From assembly GCA_910586485.1 (NCBI GenBank), contig CAJUIA010000002.1, positions 122,076-186,075 on the forward strand: a DNA stretch of 64,000 nt. The letters are read 5' to 3'. The notes under the pieces are model-generated. The model saw only the letters and a program-made list of their open reading frames with translations. It was not told where the DNA came from and ran no database searches. Positions 34,431-43,500 of this stretch are shown here, piece by piece; positions within the stretch are counted from its first letter, which is position 1; each line of letters starts with the position of its first letter. The position numbers and the translations under genes were made by a program. This DNA comes from an uncultured Acetatifactor sp. (lineage in GTDB: Bacteria > Bacillota > Clostridia > Lachnospirales > Lachnospiraceae).

Positions 34431-34467
34431 GGATCCGGTTAAACTTGCCGATAAGCTGACGGCGACA

Positions 34468-34591
34468 GGCGGCCGTTGTTCTCATGCAGCCCCGCTTTCG
34501 CTTGGGGCGCGACGTAACGGCGCATAAGCAAGCACAATACGCTTGCCAGCGCCGACGTCTTGCACAGTCTGCATTGAGAACAACGGCCGCC
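34468..34591 (+). repeat. Structured GC-rich element (three-way junction), possible MITE-like repeat
   Basis: Outer arms 34468-34488 and 34570-34591 are complementary with a single bulge. Inside are two hairpins: GCCCC/GGGGC (34489-34508), and a long composite stem in which GACGT, CGGCGC and GCAAGC (34511-34535) pair in order with GCTTGC, GCGCCG and ACGTC (34541-34559). Nothing protein-like is seen. The fold suggests a mobile miniature element or a structured RNA. Confidence 0.65.
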
Positions 34592-34685
34592 TGCCGCCTG
34601 TTACCTGCATATGGAAAGGATAACCATTATATCAATTATGCTGCAGCCTGCGCCGCATGGGACAATGGATTTCCGGGAAGACCGT

Positions 34686-34747
34686 AAAAAACGTCGGTAC
34701 TTAGTCTCCGTTTTTCAGGAGACTTATGTACCGTTACGTTTTTTTTC
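34686..34747 (+). terminator. Long imperfect hairpin with T-run
   Basis: AAAAACGT, GGTAC and AGTCTCC pair with GGAGACT, GTACC and ACGTTTTT across a short T-rich loop; the 3' arm runs into eight T. It lies about 255 bases after the amidase gene and 175 before the MATE gene, so it could end the first transcript or act as an attenuator for the second. Confidence 0.65.
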
Positions 34748-34922
34748 GAGTGAAAACGTGTCTTGCCGGGAATTCTTGTCCGTCAGGCGGCGTAAAATGC
34801 AGCACAATGACACGCATCCTGCATTTTGCTGCCAGACAGAATGGAATTGACATTCTCTTCGAGTGGAGTATAATCGTTGATGGAAAATTGGCGTAATATA
34901 CACGCAGGGGAGAGACATAAGT

Positions 34923-36283
34923 ATGGGCGCAAGTAAGAGCTTAAATAAGGATTTGACGGTAGGGGAACCGGAGAAAGTGTTATGGAGGTTTTGCCTGCCG
35001 CTGTTTGGAAGTATCATTTTTCAGCAGCTTTATAATATTGCGGACAGCTTCACGGTGGGAAAGTTTGTGGGGGAGGATGCCCTGGCGGCGGTAGGAAACA
35101 GTTATGAGATCACCCTGATTTTCATTGCCTTTGCCTTTGGCTGTAATATTGGCTGCTCCGTTATTGTTTCCCGGCTGTTTGGAACAAAGGATTACGGGGA
35201 GATGAAAACGGCAGTATATACCTCTCTGATTGCCACGGGAGTGCTGTGCGGCGTGCTGATGCTGTTTGGCATTTTCGGCTGTGACGGGCTGCTGGAGCTG
35301 ATTCATACGCCTCAAAAGGTATTTGCGGATTCCGCCTTATATCTGGACATTTATATCTGGGGCCTGCCCTTCCTGTTTTTCTATAATGTCTGCACTGGTA
35401 TTTTTCCGCGCTGGGGGATTCCAGAACACCCTTTGTTTTTCTTGCCTGTTCTTCTCTTTCCAACATTTTCATGGATATATTGTTTGTACAGGCGTTTCAC
35501 ATGGGCGTGGCAGGCGTGGCCTGGGCTACCTTTCTTTGCCAGGGGGTGAGCTGCCTGCTGGCAGTGGCGGTAGTATTAAAAAGGCTGGCGGCCATTAAAA
35601 CGGAGCGGAAGGTAAAAATTTTTTCCTGGCCTCTTTTGGGCAGGATTGCCGTAATTGCAATTCCCAGTATTTTACAGCAAAGCTTTGTCTCCGTAGGAAA
35701 TATTGTGCTTCAGAGCGTGATCAACGGCTTCGGACCTTCCGTTATGGCAGGATATTCTGCGGCCGTTAAGCTGAATAATCTGGTGATTACTTCTCTGACC
35801 ACCTTGGGCAACGGTATTTCTAATTTTACCTCTCAAAACATCGGCGCCGGAAAGCTGTATCGGGTAAAGCAGGGCTTTCGGGCGGGCCGGAAAATGGTAT
35901 GGATGCTCTGCCTGCCCCTGACACTGCTGTATTTGCTGGCAGGGCGTTTCCTGGTCTATATCTTTATGGAGGACATCACTGGAACCGCCATAGATACAGG
36001 AGTAATGTTTTTAAGGATTGTTTCTCCCTTTTACTTTGTCATATCCGTGAAGCTGGTGGCGGACGGTGTGCTTCGCGGAGCAGGGTTGATGGGGAGGTTT
36101 ATGATTTCTACTTTTACGGATCTGATCTTAAGGGTGGCGCTGGCATTTCTGCTTTCCGTGCCCTTTCAGGATACTGGAATCTGGTGCGCATGGCCTGTGG
36201 GCTGGGTGCTGGGAACTGCACTGTCAGTACTGTTTTACAAAAGCGGTCCCTGGAAGGACGCAGTGGAGCCGTTACAGCCATAA
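34923..36283 (+). pseudogene. MATE-family multidrug efflux transporter, broken by a -1 frameshift
   Basis: Two frames together encode a full MATE transporter of about 450 residues: 34923 to about 35405 (DLTVGEPEKVLWRFCLPLFG...) and about 35405 to 36283 (...MDILFVQAFHMGVAGVAWAT). At 35401-35405 there is a run of five T; adding one T restores ILDIYIWGL-type flow into FSALGDSRTP and SSLSNIFMDILF, the normal MATE sequence. Without it, translation ends at 35549. Twelve membrane helices would be expected. It is a pseudogene, a phase-variable gene, or a sequencing error in a homopolymer. Confidence 0.88.
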
Positions 36284-36285
36284 TT

Positions 36286-36456
36286 TTATCCTGTATTTTT
36301 ATTTGCACCCCGCCCCTGCGCGGTAATCAGTCCTGTGTCACACATTTGGCGTGCCGCAAGATAGGCGCGGGTATGCTTTACACTCAGAAGCTCCTGTAAT
36401 TCGTTTTCTCCAATTTCCCCGTATTCCGAAAGATAGTCAAGCACTGTCTGCATCAT
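36286..36456 (-). CDS. Small winged-helix protein or fragment
   Basis: A 56-codon minus-strand frame reads MMQTVLDYLSEYGEIGEN, then ELQELLSVKHTRAYLAARQM, then CDTGLITAQGRGANKNTG and a stop. The helix-turn-helix plus wing pattern (ELL-x-VKxTRAY...M-x3-GLI-x2-QGRGxNK) is like the C-terminal domain of RecG-like/AlbA_2-type ATP-binding proteins. It has AAAAAGGA directly before the ATG. It could be a stand-alone mini-regulator or the last piece of a lost larger gene. It faces the MATE gene and lies tail to tail with it. Confidence 0.5.
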   Translation of the reverse strand: MMQTVLDYLSEYGEIGENELQELLSVKHTRAYLAARQMCDTGLITAQGRGANKNTG

Positions 36457-36495
36457 TCCTTTTTGCTTACCACTTTTATACGTGTCAACGAAAAT

Positions 36496-36531
36496 AGTGA
36501 ATATTCAGTGAAAATTCACTAAATATTCACT
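36496..36531. promoter_or_regulatory. Nested 36-bp palindrome
   Basis: AGTGAATATT (36496-36505) pairs with AATATTCACT (36522-36531), and inside it AGTGAA (36507-36512) pairs with TTCACT (36515-36520). It thus contains four copies of the half-site AGTGAA in alternating orientation. It lies between the minus-strand winged-helix ORF and the PadR gene and could be an operator for either. Confidence 0.6.
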
Positions 36532-36575
36532 GCCGTAATGAAAATCAGGCGGTTAAAATTTTTAAATAATTTTCA

Positions 36576-36621
36576 TTGACAAATATATCGAGTGTTGATA
36601 TATTTAAATCACGATATATCG
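36576..36621 (+). promoter_or_regulatory. padR promoter with TATATC operators
   Basis: TTGACA (36576-36581), 17-bp spacer and TATATT (36599-36604). ATATATC (36583-36589) and GATATAT (36597-36603) form a dyad inside the promoter, and a third palindromic site CGATATATCG (36612-36621) follows, just before the RBS GGAGG. The layout suggests autoregulation by the PadR product. Confidence 0.7.
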
Positions 36622-36633
36622 GAGGACGACATA

Positions 36634-36966
36634 ATGAAAAGTACAGAAACGACGAAAAATTTTCCGTTGACGGAAGCATTGTTCTATATTCTGCTTTCGC
36701 TGCGGAAGCCAAACCACGGCTACGGCATCATTCGGGAGGTGGAGGAATTAACGAAGGGCCGGGTGGTACTGGGACCGGGAACGCTGTACGGAGCCATTCA
36801 GACCATGACGGAGAAGGGCTGGATCCGTATTTACAGCGAGGAGACGGATTCCCGGAAAAAGAAGCAATACATTATTACCGATCTGGGCAGAGACATTTTT
36901 CGAGCAGAAAAAAGGCGGCTGGAGGAGCTGGTGGAAAATGCAGGGCTGTTTGACCTGAATCTGTGA
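36634..36966 (+). CDS. PadR-family transcriptional regulator
   Basis: 110 residues. The N-terminal winged helix carries LTEALFYILLSLRKPNHGYGI, then the family motif GPGTLYGAIQTMTEKGWI, and the wing SRKKKQYIITDLGR; a short C-terminal dimerisation helix follows. PadR proteins are usually repressors that release DNA when they bind small hydrophobic compounds, and they often control membrane proteins next door. The DUF2812-type gene starts about 125 bp downstream on the same strand and is the probable target. Confidence 0.93.
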   Translation: MKSTETTKNFPLTEALFYILLSLRKPNHGYGIIREVEELTKGRVVLGPGTLYGAIQTMTEKGWIRIYSEETDSRKKKQYIITDLGRDIFRAEKRRLEELVENAGLFDLNL

Positions 36967-37092
36967 GTAAGGCTGTGGTCTGCAAAAGCCAGCGTAAAGC
37001 TTCCGGCCGGCAGAAAAGGATTGGTGAAGGAAGAGCTGAACGAAAAAAGGACCGAACAGAAAGAAGAATCGACAGAAGGAAGGACTGGCGAA

Positions 37093-39150
37093 ATGAAGGA
37101 AAAGAAAACAAAGATGGTTAAGTTCCGGTGGTACTTTGATACGGATAAGGAAACGGAATGGCTGAACCGCATGGCGGAAAAGGGATGGGCCTTAACAGGA
37201 TTCGGCCTGGGCTTTTACCGTTTTGAAAGGTGTGAGCCGGGGGAATATATTTATCAGATTGATGCGACGGATAAGCTGTTTGGCGTGTCGGAGGATTATC
37301 GGCAGTTTATGGAGGAAATGGGAGCAGAAATCGTCTGCATCTGGGGTTTTTATGCTTTTCTGCGCAGAAAGGCAGCAGAAGGGCCTTTTCAGCTGTATAC
37401 GGATGTGGAATTTTCGATTTCCCACTATTCAAAAATTATAAACAGGTTTGAAACAGTGGAGGCAATAGAGGCTGCCGGTATGCTGAGCGGCATTTACTGT
37501 GCAGTGCAGGAGATCAATTCCTTCGGCTGGGTGCTCGCTTTTTTGGCGGGGAGCCTTTTCCTGGTGTTTCAGCGGCAGGCTGCGCGTGTGAAGAAGGAAT
37601 TAAAGGAGCTGAAAAACCGACGGGAGGAAACGGGTATACAGACGGAGGAAGGCAGGCGTGCCAATGGGCTGCTGAAAGGGGTCGCTATTGTGGCAAGCTC
37701 GCTGGGGGCGGTTGTTCTGTACGCCGTGCTGCATGAGCTGGGGCATTGCATTGCGGTGTGGCTCTGCGGCGGAACCGTCACGGGCTTTTATCCCTTTGGC
37801 GCTGCCGGTTATATGAAGCCGCATATGTTATACGAGGGGATTACAGGGGGCTTTGCCAATGGCCTGGTTGATATTTTCGGATCGGTACTGCCTTTGGCGG
37901 CAGTGGTACTGCTGTTGCTGTTTTGGAAGGGATCAAAAAAGCATTCCCTGCTGAATATCTGCGTAGGCATCGTATCGGGATGCTTTTTGTTCACAACCCT
38001 TTCCTGGGTCGTGGAGCCGATCGGCCGCCTTGTAAACCGTTTTGATTATAATTCGGATGTCTCGAAGTTTATTGATGCAACAGGACTGCATCCTGTCGTG
38101 GTTATGCTGGGGGCTATTCTTGTTTTGGGGCTGACCTGTTTTTTGTTTGTGAAAAGAAGGTCAAGGCTTTCCCTTGGGTTTATAGACAGGAGAGCTGCCG
38201 TCAGATTTTTAGCGTTTCTGCTCACGGTAGGTTTTGTGACGCTGCTGCTTTCGTTTTTCGGAAGCGTGGGCAAGGGCTGGGTCCTCGCCCAGGGCAAAGT
38301 TATGTATACGGTTTCGGACAACAAGGATTCCATATTGCAGGGGGAGTATGAAATTCAAGTTGCGGAGCCGGGAGAGTATACCTGGAATGTGGAGTGGAAG
38401 CTGGACCGACAGGGGGCCGTGGGAGGTTTCGTGTTTAAGGGTGAGGATAAAATTTACCTTAAATTCACGGCAGATTTGGTAGAAGCAAAATTTTCCCTCG
38501 GCGATTTGGAAAGCGGCAGCTATACGCTTTGCTTTTACCTTCTGACATCTTGGGAGGACTGGCTGGAATGGTGTGAGATTACCGGGCAGGAGGTAAGCGA
38601 TTTAGCGGATTACAACTGGGAGCCGGGCCTGCCTGCCACGCTCACCGGAAGTTATCGCTTTATACGTAGTATGCGTGAGGATAATTTCGAAAATGTGGGT
38701 ACTCGCAGTATCTTTGCTCAAGACAATGTTACGTATGCGGTTTCAGACAGCGAAGATGCTATTTTGCAGAAAGAGTACGAGCTTCAGGTTACGGAGCCGG
38801 GAGAGTATACCTGCCTTGTGGAATGGAAGCTGGACCGGAAGGGAGTCATAGGCGGCATGGCACTTAAGGGCGAGGATGAAACGATACATCTGGCCTGTAC
38901 GGGAAATCAGGTGCAATCGGAATTTCTTCCCGTTTTCCTGGAAAGCGGCAGCTATACGATATGCTTTTATTATCTGGACTGTGAGGAAGACTGGCTGGAA
39001 TACTGTGAGATTACCGGTCTGGAGGCAGGTAATTTAGTGGATTATTTCTGGGAGCCGGGATTACCTGCTGTATTCACTGGAAGTTATCAAATTTACAGTA
39101 ATCTATCAGAAGAAAATTCTGCATCTAATTCTGCATCCGGAGGAAATTAA
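37093..39150 (+). CDS. DUF2812 protein fused to HELGH membrane metalloprotease-like domain and two outer repeats
   Basis: 685 residues from ATG 37093 (AGGAAGGA upstream); TTG 37021 or GTG 37024 are alternatives. A DUF2812 domain (about 10-110: KFRWYFDTDKETEWLNRMA) comes first, then membrane segments. Next is a hydrophobic region with HELGHCIAVWL (residues 214-218 are the HEXXH), like site-2 proteases, and several more helices. Two homologous domains of about 125 residues (about 403-530 and 545-672) end the protein. Each begins YTVSDNKDSILQ or YAVSDSEDAILQ and contains EPGEYT and LESGSYT. DUF2812 next to PadR is a known association; this full architecture is not one I recognise. Confidence 0.8.
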   Translation: MKEKKTKMVKFRWYFDTDKETEWLNRMAEKGWALTGFGLGFYRFERCEPGEYIYQIDATDKLFGVSEDYRQFMEEMGAEIVCIWGFYAFLRRKAAEGPFQLYTDVEFSISHYSKIINRFETVEAIEAAGMLSGIYCAVQEINSFGWVLAFLAGSLFLVFQRQAARVKKELKELKNRREETGIQTEEGRRANGLLKGVAIVASSLGAVVLYAVLHELGHCIAVWLCGGTVTGFYPFGAAGYMKPHMLYEGITGGFANGLVDIFGSVLPLAAVVLLLLFWKGSKKHSLLNICVGIVSGCFLFTTLSWVVEPIGRLVNRFDYNSDVSKFIDATGLHPVVVMLGAILVLGLTCFLFVKRRSRLSLGFIDRRAAVRFLAFLLTVGFVTLLLSFFGSVGKGWVLAQGKVMYTVSDNKDSILQGEYEIQVAEPGEYTWNVEWKLDRQGAVGGFVFKGEDKIYLKFTADLVEAKFSLGDLESGSYTLCFYLLTSWEDWLEWCEITGQEVSDLADYNWEPGLPATLTGSYRFIRSMREDNFENVGTRSIFAQDNVTYAVSDSEDAILQKEYELQVTEPGEYTCLVEWKLDRKGVIGGMALKGEDETIHLACTGNQVQSEFLPVFLESGSYTICFYYLDCEEDWLEYCEITGLEAGNLVDYFWEPGLPAVFTGSYQIYSNLSEENSASNSASGGN

Positions 39151-39151
39151 G

Positions 39152-39607
39152 ATGGTGGAATACGCGGTTTATCCTTTCGCCTGGGGGTTTCTGGAGATCG
39201 GTTGCGAGGGAGACACGGTAATCAGTATGAAAAGGACGGAACAGCCGGGTAAGGAACAGGCGCGGACGACGCTTGCAGAGCTGGTATACGGGCAGGTTAC
39301 GGAGTATCTGCAGGGCCGCCGCAGCGCCTTTACCTTTCCCCTTGAACTTCGCGGCACGGAATTTCAGAAAAAAGTGTGGCAGGAGCTTTGCAGAATTCCT
39401 TACGGGGAAACCAGGACCTATGGAGAAATTGCCGCCACAATCGGAAACCCGAAGGCCGCGCGGGCCGTAGGGATGGCAAATAATAAGAATCCCATTATTA
39501 TTGCAGTACCCTGCCACAGGGTAATCGGGGCAAATGGAAAGCTTGTAGGGTATGCCGGCGGGCTGGACATGAAAAGGGATTTGCTGAGATTGGAGAAGAG
39601 CCTTTGA
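39152..39607 (+). CDS. ogt: Methylated-DNA--protein-cysteine methyltransferase
   Basis: 151 residues. The alkyl acceptor Cys121 lies in the motif PCHRVIGANGKLVGYAGG, and the helix-turn-helix part has YGETRTYGEIAATIGNPKAARAVG. It removes methyl groups from O6-methylguanine by irreversible self-alkylation. GGAGGAAATTAAG precedes the ATG, one base after the stop of the DUF2812-type gene, so it is translated from the same mRNA; a functional link is not obvious. Confidence 0.94.
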   Translation: MVEYAVYPFAWGFLEIGCEGDTVISMKRTEQPGKEQARTTLAELVYGQVTEYLQGRRSAFTFPLELRGTEFQKKVWQELCRIPYGETRTYGEIAATIGNPKAARAVGMANNKNPIIIAVPCHRVIGANGKLVGYAGGLDMKRDLLRLEKSL

Positions 39608-39742
39608 AGAAGTGGTGGCAGGGTTTTGCGAACAGAACAGGCAGCTTCGCATGGAGCTTACGGCCCTGAAGCCGTCGGGACTTGTAAATGAAGCAGTATT
39701 TGACGGGTGAAAAGAATTCAAATGCAAATCGACAGAATGAAC

Positions 39743-39771
39743 TTGCAATTTGAGGGAAACTGTGATAGAAT
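39743..39771 (+). promoter_or_regulatory. tRNA operon promoter
   Basis: TTGCAA (39743-39748), 17-bp spacer and TAGAAT (39766-39771) with an extended -10 TG one base upstream. It lies 61 bp before tRNA-Tyr. The 135 bases between ogt and this promoter hold nothing I recognise. Confidence 0.65.
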
Positions 39772-39831
39772 TTCACATTGTCAGGATCAAGCGATATAAG
39801 ACTTCATTGCTTATGATTCCGATTTTCAAAT

Positions 39832-39913
39832 GGATGGGTTCCCGAGTGGCCAAAGGGGACAGACTGTAAATCTGCTGCAAATTGCTTCGGTGGTTCGAAT
39901 CCACCCCCATCCA
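39832..39913 (+). tRNA. tRNA-Tyr (GTA)
   Basis: The acceptor stem GGATGGG pairs with CCCATCC (39906-39912), with discriminator A. The anticodon loop CTGTAAA gives GTA. A long variable arm (GCAAATTGC) and T-arm GGTGG-TTCGAAT-CCACC confirm a class II tRNA. The anticodon stem ends in an A-C mismatch (ACAGA/TCTGC). The 3' CCA is not encoded. Confidence 0.93.
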
Positions 39914-39954
39914 TGCCATGCGCGCACAGAGTCATGCTGACGCGCATGTGTCCT

Positions 39955-40038
39955 GCTGGTATGGTGGAATAGGCAGACACAAGAGACTTAAAATCTCTCG
40001 GAGGCAACTCCGTGCCGGTTCAAGTCCGGCTACCAGCA
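39955..40038 (+). tRNA. tRNA-Leu (TAA)
   Basis: The acceptor stem GCTGGTA pairs with TACCAGC (40031-40037), with discriminator A. The anticodon arm AGAGA-CTTAAAA-TCTCT gives anticodon TAA. The variable arm CGGAGGCAACTCCG and T-arm GCCGG-TTCAAGT-CCGGC are complete. CCA is not encoded. A minus-strand relic ends at the very next base (40039), so this tRNA end may have served as an integration site. Confidence 0.93.
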
Positions 40039-40415
40039 TTATTTTCTGATTGGTAATATATTAATATAATCGTTGATGCTTCGGAATTTTTGATAGTATA
40101 AATCATCGGTATTCAATTCCAGCCCGAATTCTTTCTGTTTATTCAGCCTATTAAACGTATTCTCTAAAATTTCAGCAGACTGTCGGCTAAAACTGTTTAT
40201 ATTGTAATAGGCCAGTGTGATCCCTTTTTTCATAGAAATTGATTCTGTCCAAAAAATCTCGATATGCTTCCATAAAAGCATCCTTCGTATGCAGCATATC
40301 ATAGCGGCCAAAGAAATGTAAGTATAACCGTATAAAAAGCAATTCTGAATTTGTGTGCCTGTCAATGTATTTTTTTTTTCTGCTAATTATGTCAAAAAGA
40401 CGACCAATTTTGAAC
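40039..40415 (-). pseudogene. Frameshifted protein relic next to tRNA-Leu
   Basis: Reading the minus strand, one frame gives GRLFDIISRKKKYIDRHTNS, ELLFIRLYLHFFGRYDMLHT and KDAFMEAYRDFLDRINFYEK up to LLQYKQF and a stop. Removing one base from the four-A run at 40189-40192 (plus strand) joins it to SRQSAEILENTFNRLNKQKE, FGLELNTDDLYYQKFRSIND, YINILPIRK and the stop at 40039. The sum is a coherent charged helical protein of about 125 residues with no clear start codon. Family unknown; the remaining ~100 bp to the next gene hold only its leader. Confidence 0.55.
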
Positions 40416-40519
40416 CCCTCCTTTTTTTAAAATGGTTTTTTGCTATAGTGAAGTTACAATAAATATTTAACACAACGGATTTGCTGCAGGAACGATAAGC
40501 GGTCTATAGGGGGAACAGG

Positions 40520-43500
40520 ATGAATAAAAGATGTACAAGGTTAAAATCAGGAAGAAAAGGGCGTTTACGCAGAATGGCAGTGTTGCTCTGTTTTTGCGTG
40601 CTGATTACGGCCTTTGCTGATATTCCGGCAGCATTTTACGTCTTTGCGGCGAGTGGATTGCCGGATACGGAAGAAAGGATTATACTTGCATTTCGTGCTT
40701 TGCCGGACGAAGTCAGGAAGCAGTCGGTTCCGATGGAAACAAACCTGGATGAGCTGGTGCTTCCAGACACACTGGAGGCAGTTATGTCGGGAAGTGCAGG
40801 AGACTCTGCAGAAGGCTCCGTTTCTTCTTCGGACCACATAGAGGCAGATGCGCCTTCTGAAAAACAGGAAGAAGCGATTACCATAAGCAGTATTACATGG
40901 CAGTCCAGTCCGGAATATGACGGAAGCGCAGAAGGAATTTATATCTTTACCGCTGCTTTGCCGCAGGGTTGTACATTGGCGGAAGGAATAGTTTTGCCGC
41001 AGATTACGGTAACAGTGCGAGAGCAGGGAAACGATGAGGATAATCCGGCGCAGGAAGACGAAATGGATGATCCGGAGCAGGATAGCGGAATGGATTTCAG
41101 GATGGAGGCATTGTCCGCCAGGATAGCGGCATTGCCGGAGACGGAGGAATACCTTGCCGCAGAGCCGGATATGGAGGAAAATGCGGAAGCCTATGCACTG
41201 TGGGAGCAAAAGCTGTATGAGTATGCGGAAGAAGCCCTTGCCATCTGGGTGGAATATAAGGCATTGACAGGGGAGCAGCAAGCAGAAGAGCAGTGGGCAG
41301 ATGAGCAACGGACGGAAGGGCAGCAGGCGCAGATTTCCGGGGAGGAACTGGCAAAGCTGGCGGCCTGGGTGGAGCTTGCAGGGATGCTTGGGGAAAATAT
41401 AACGGTGATGGCATCTGCAGCCGGCGAGCATGGGACTCATTCAGGCTGGACGCAGCTGACAAGCAGCACGAAGACGTTGACCGGTGGTAAAAGCTATTAT
41501 CTGGCGGGTGATGTGGAATTATCCAATCCGCTTACGGTGACAGGAGGAACGGTTACTCTCTGCTTGAACGGGCATAAGCTGACATGCCGTTTATCAGATC
41601 AAAAAGCCTGGATTATTACGGTGGAAAGCGGGGCGGAGCTGAACCTGTATGACTGTGCAGACGGAGGAATGATCGAAGCCACCGTGAAAGGCGGCGGAAT
41701 CATTACGTCAGGCAGGCTGAATGTATATGGCGGCGTCATCAGCGGGAAGTGTACAACGTCTGACAGTCAGAATGCTGATAACCTGATCAGCCTGACCTAC
41801 AGCGCCGGTGTTTGCGCGCAGGCAGGATCCGAGGTGAATTTGTACGGCGGGACGGTACAGGGGACGGAGTCCAGCGGCGTGTATGTGGCCTCCGGCGGAA
41901 AGCTGACGGTGGATGGGGCTGCGGTGACAAGCCAGGTAACCAGAGCAAAGGTTACAACAGCGGGTTTATATATAGAAGGAGGCGCGGAGGCGGAGGTGAG
42001 ATCCGGCGCGCTTTCCCTGGCTTCAGACACGTATAATTCTGCTGTAATAGTTGTGAGTCCGGGCGGCGGTCTGACAGTTTCCGGAGGCGTTGTTTCCCAT
42101 TCGGGAAGCAGCGGAGGTATTAGTATTGAAAAAGCATATTATCATAGCTCAACGGAAGCCGCTCATGCCCTTATAAGCGGCGGCACGATTACAACTGGGA
42201 TCGTAGCCAGATCCGGTATGAGCGTGGCGGTGACCGGCGGCAGTGTGACAGGGGGCATTATACTGTATGGGGGTGCCCTGGAGATGCACGGCAGCCAGGA
42301 TATTCAGGCCAGTCAGAATATGCCGGGCAGCATCGGAGCGGCCATATACATTGGAAGAGACGGAAACAAGCCTGCAGTAGGAAAGATCAGGCTGACAGGC
42401 GCGCTGACCAATGCGGAACCGTATAAGGTATCTTTGGGCGGCGTGCGTCCGTCATCCGCATATCCGCTTACCATCACTGAGGGTTTTGGCAGCTATATGT
42501 CTGGCAGGGAACCTTCCGATTATTTTGTAAGCGTTGACGGCTATAAGGTCATATTATTGAATGGGGAGACGGCTTTTGTTCCCTATGTGATGGCCTTTGA
42601 CGCAAACGGCGGCAGCGTGGAAACACAGAAGGGCGATATGAATGGCGGGCAGGCCATGAAAAATCTTCCCGAACCGACAAGGGAGCATTATAATTTTGAC
42701 GGCTGGTATACACAGAAAGACGGCGGGGATGAGATTACCATTGATACAATTCCTTCCGGCCAGGATATGACCGTCTATGCCCACTGGACTCCTAAGGACT
42801 ATGCAATCAGCTATGATCTGGCGGGCGGTGAACTGCCGGACGGCGTGTCCAATCCGGCCACATACCATATTGAAATGTCTGAGTTTACCTTGCAGAATCC
42901 TGTCCGCGCGGGCTATGTCTTCACGGGCTGGAGCGGCACGGGGTTGACGGGCGAGGCCAATATAACCGTTAAGGTGCCAAAGGGCAGCGCGGGAGAGCGC
43001 AGTTATACCGCTCATTGGGAAGAGGCAAAATATAAGGTAACTGTAAGTACCTATAGGGATGATGTGCCCTGGAGCAGTAGCGCTCCGACGGTAAAGCTGA
43101 CAGCGGACAATGGGACAAGCTTTAGGACAGACCTTTCAGCGGTGGGAAACGGAACCTATAAAATTTACAGCGGCAATACCGATACCGGTGTTATAGTTAC
43201 CGTTGGCGGAGGGGACGCCGCAGCCAGAGTGGATTATTATACGGTAGTTTTCCAGAGCGGAAACAGCGAATTGTCCAGGCAGACCGTTTTAAAGGGAAAG
43301 ACGCCGGGAAAGCCGTCCGTTCCTGCCAGGACAGGCTATGCCTTTGCAGGCTGGTGCGATAATGCGGCTCTGACGGGGGCGGCGGTAACGGAGATTTCTA
43401 CGCCCATAACGGAGAAGAAAACATTTTATGCCAAATGGACGGCCAACACCTATCAGGCGGCATTTGATTATCACGGCGCGGACGGCGGAAATATTACTCA

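Noticed and set aside
40039..40365. Intact 108-codon minus-strand gene after tRNA-Leu
   Set aside because: The first 45 codons are out of frame with the more natural protein sequence; a single-base frameshift relic explains both frames better.
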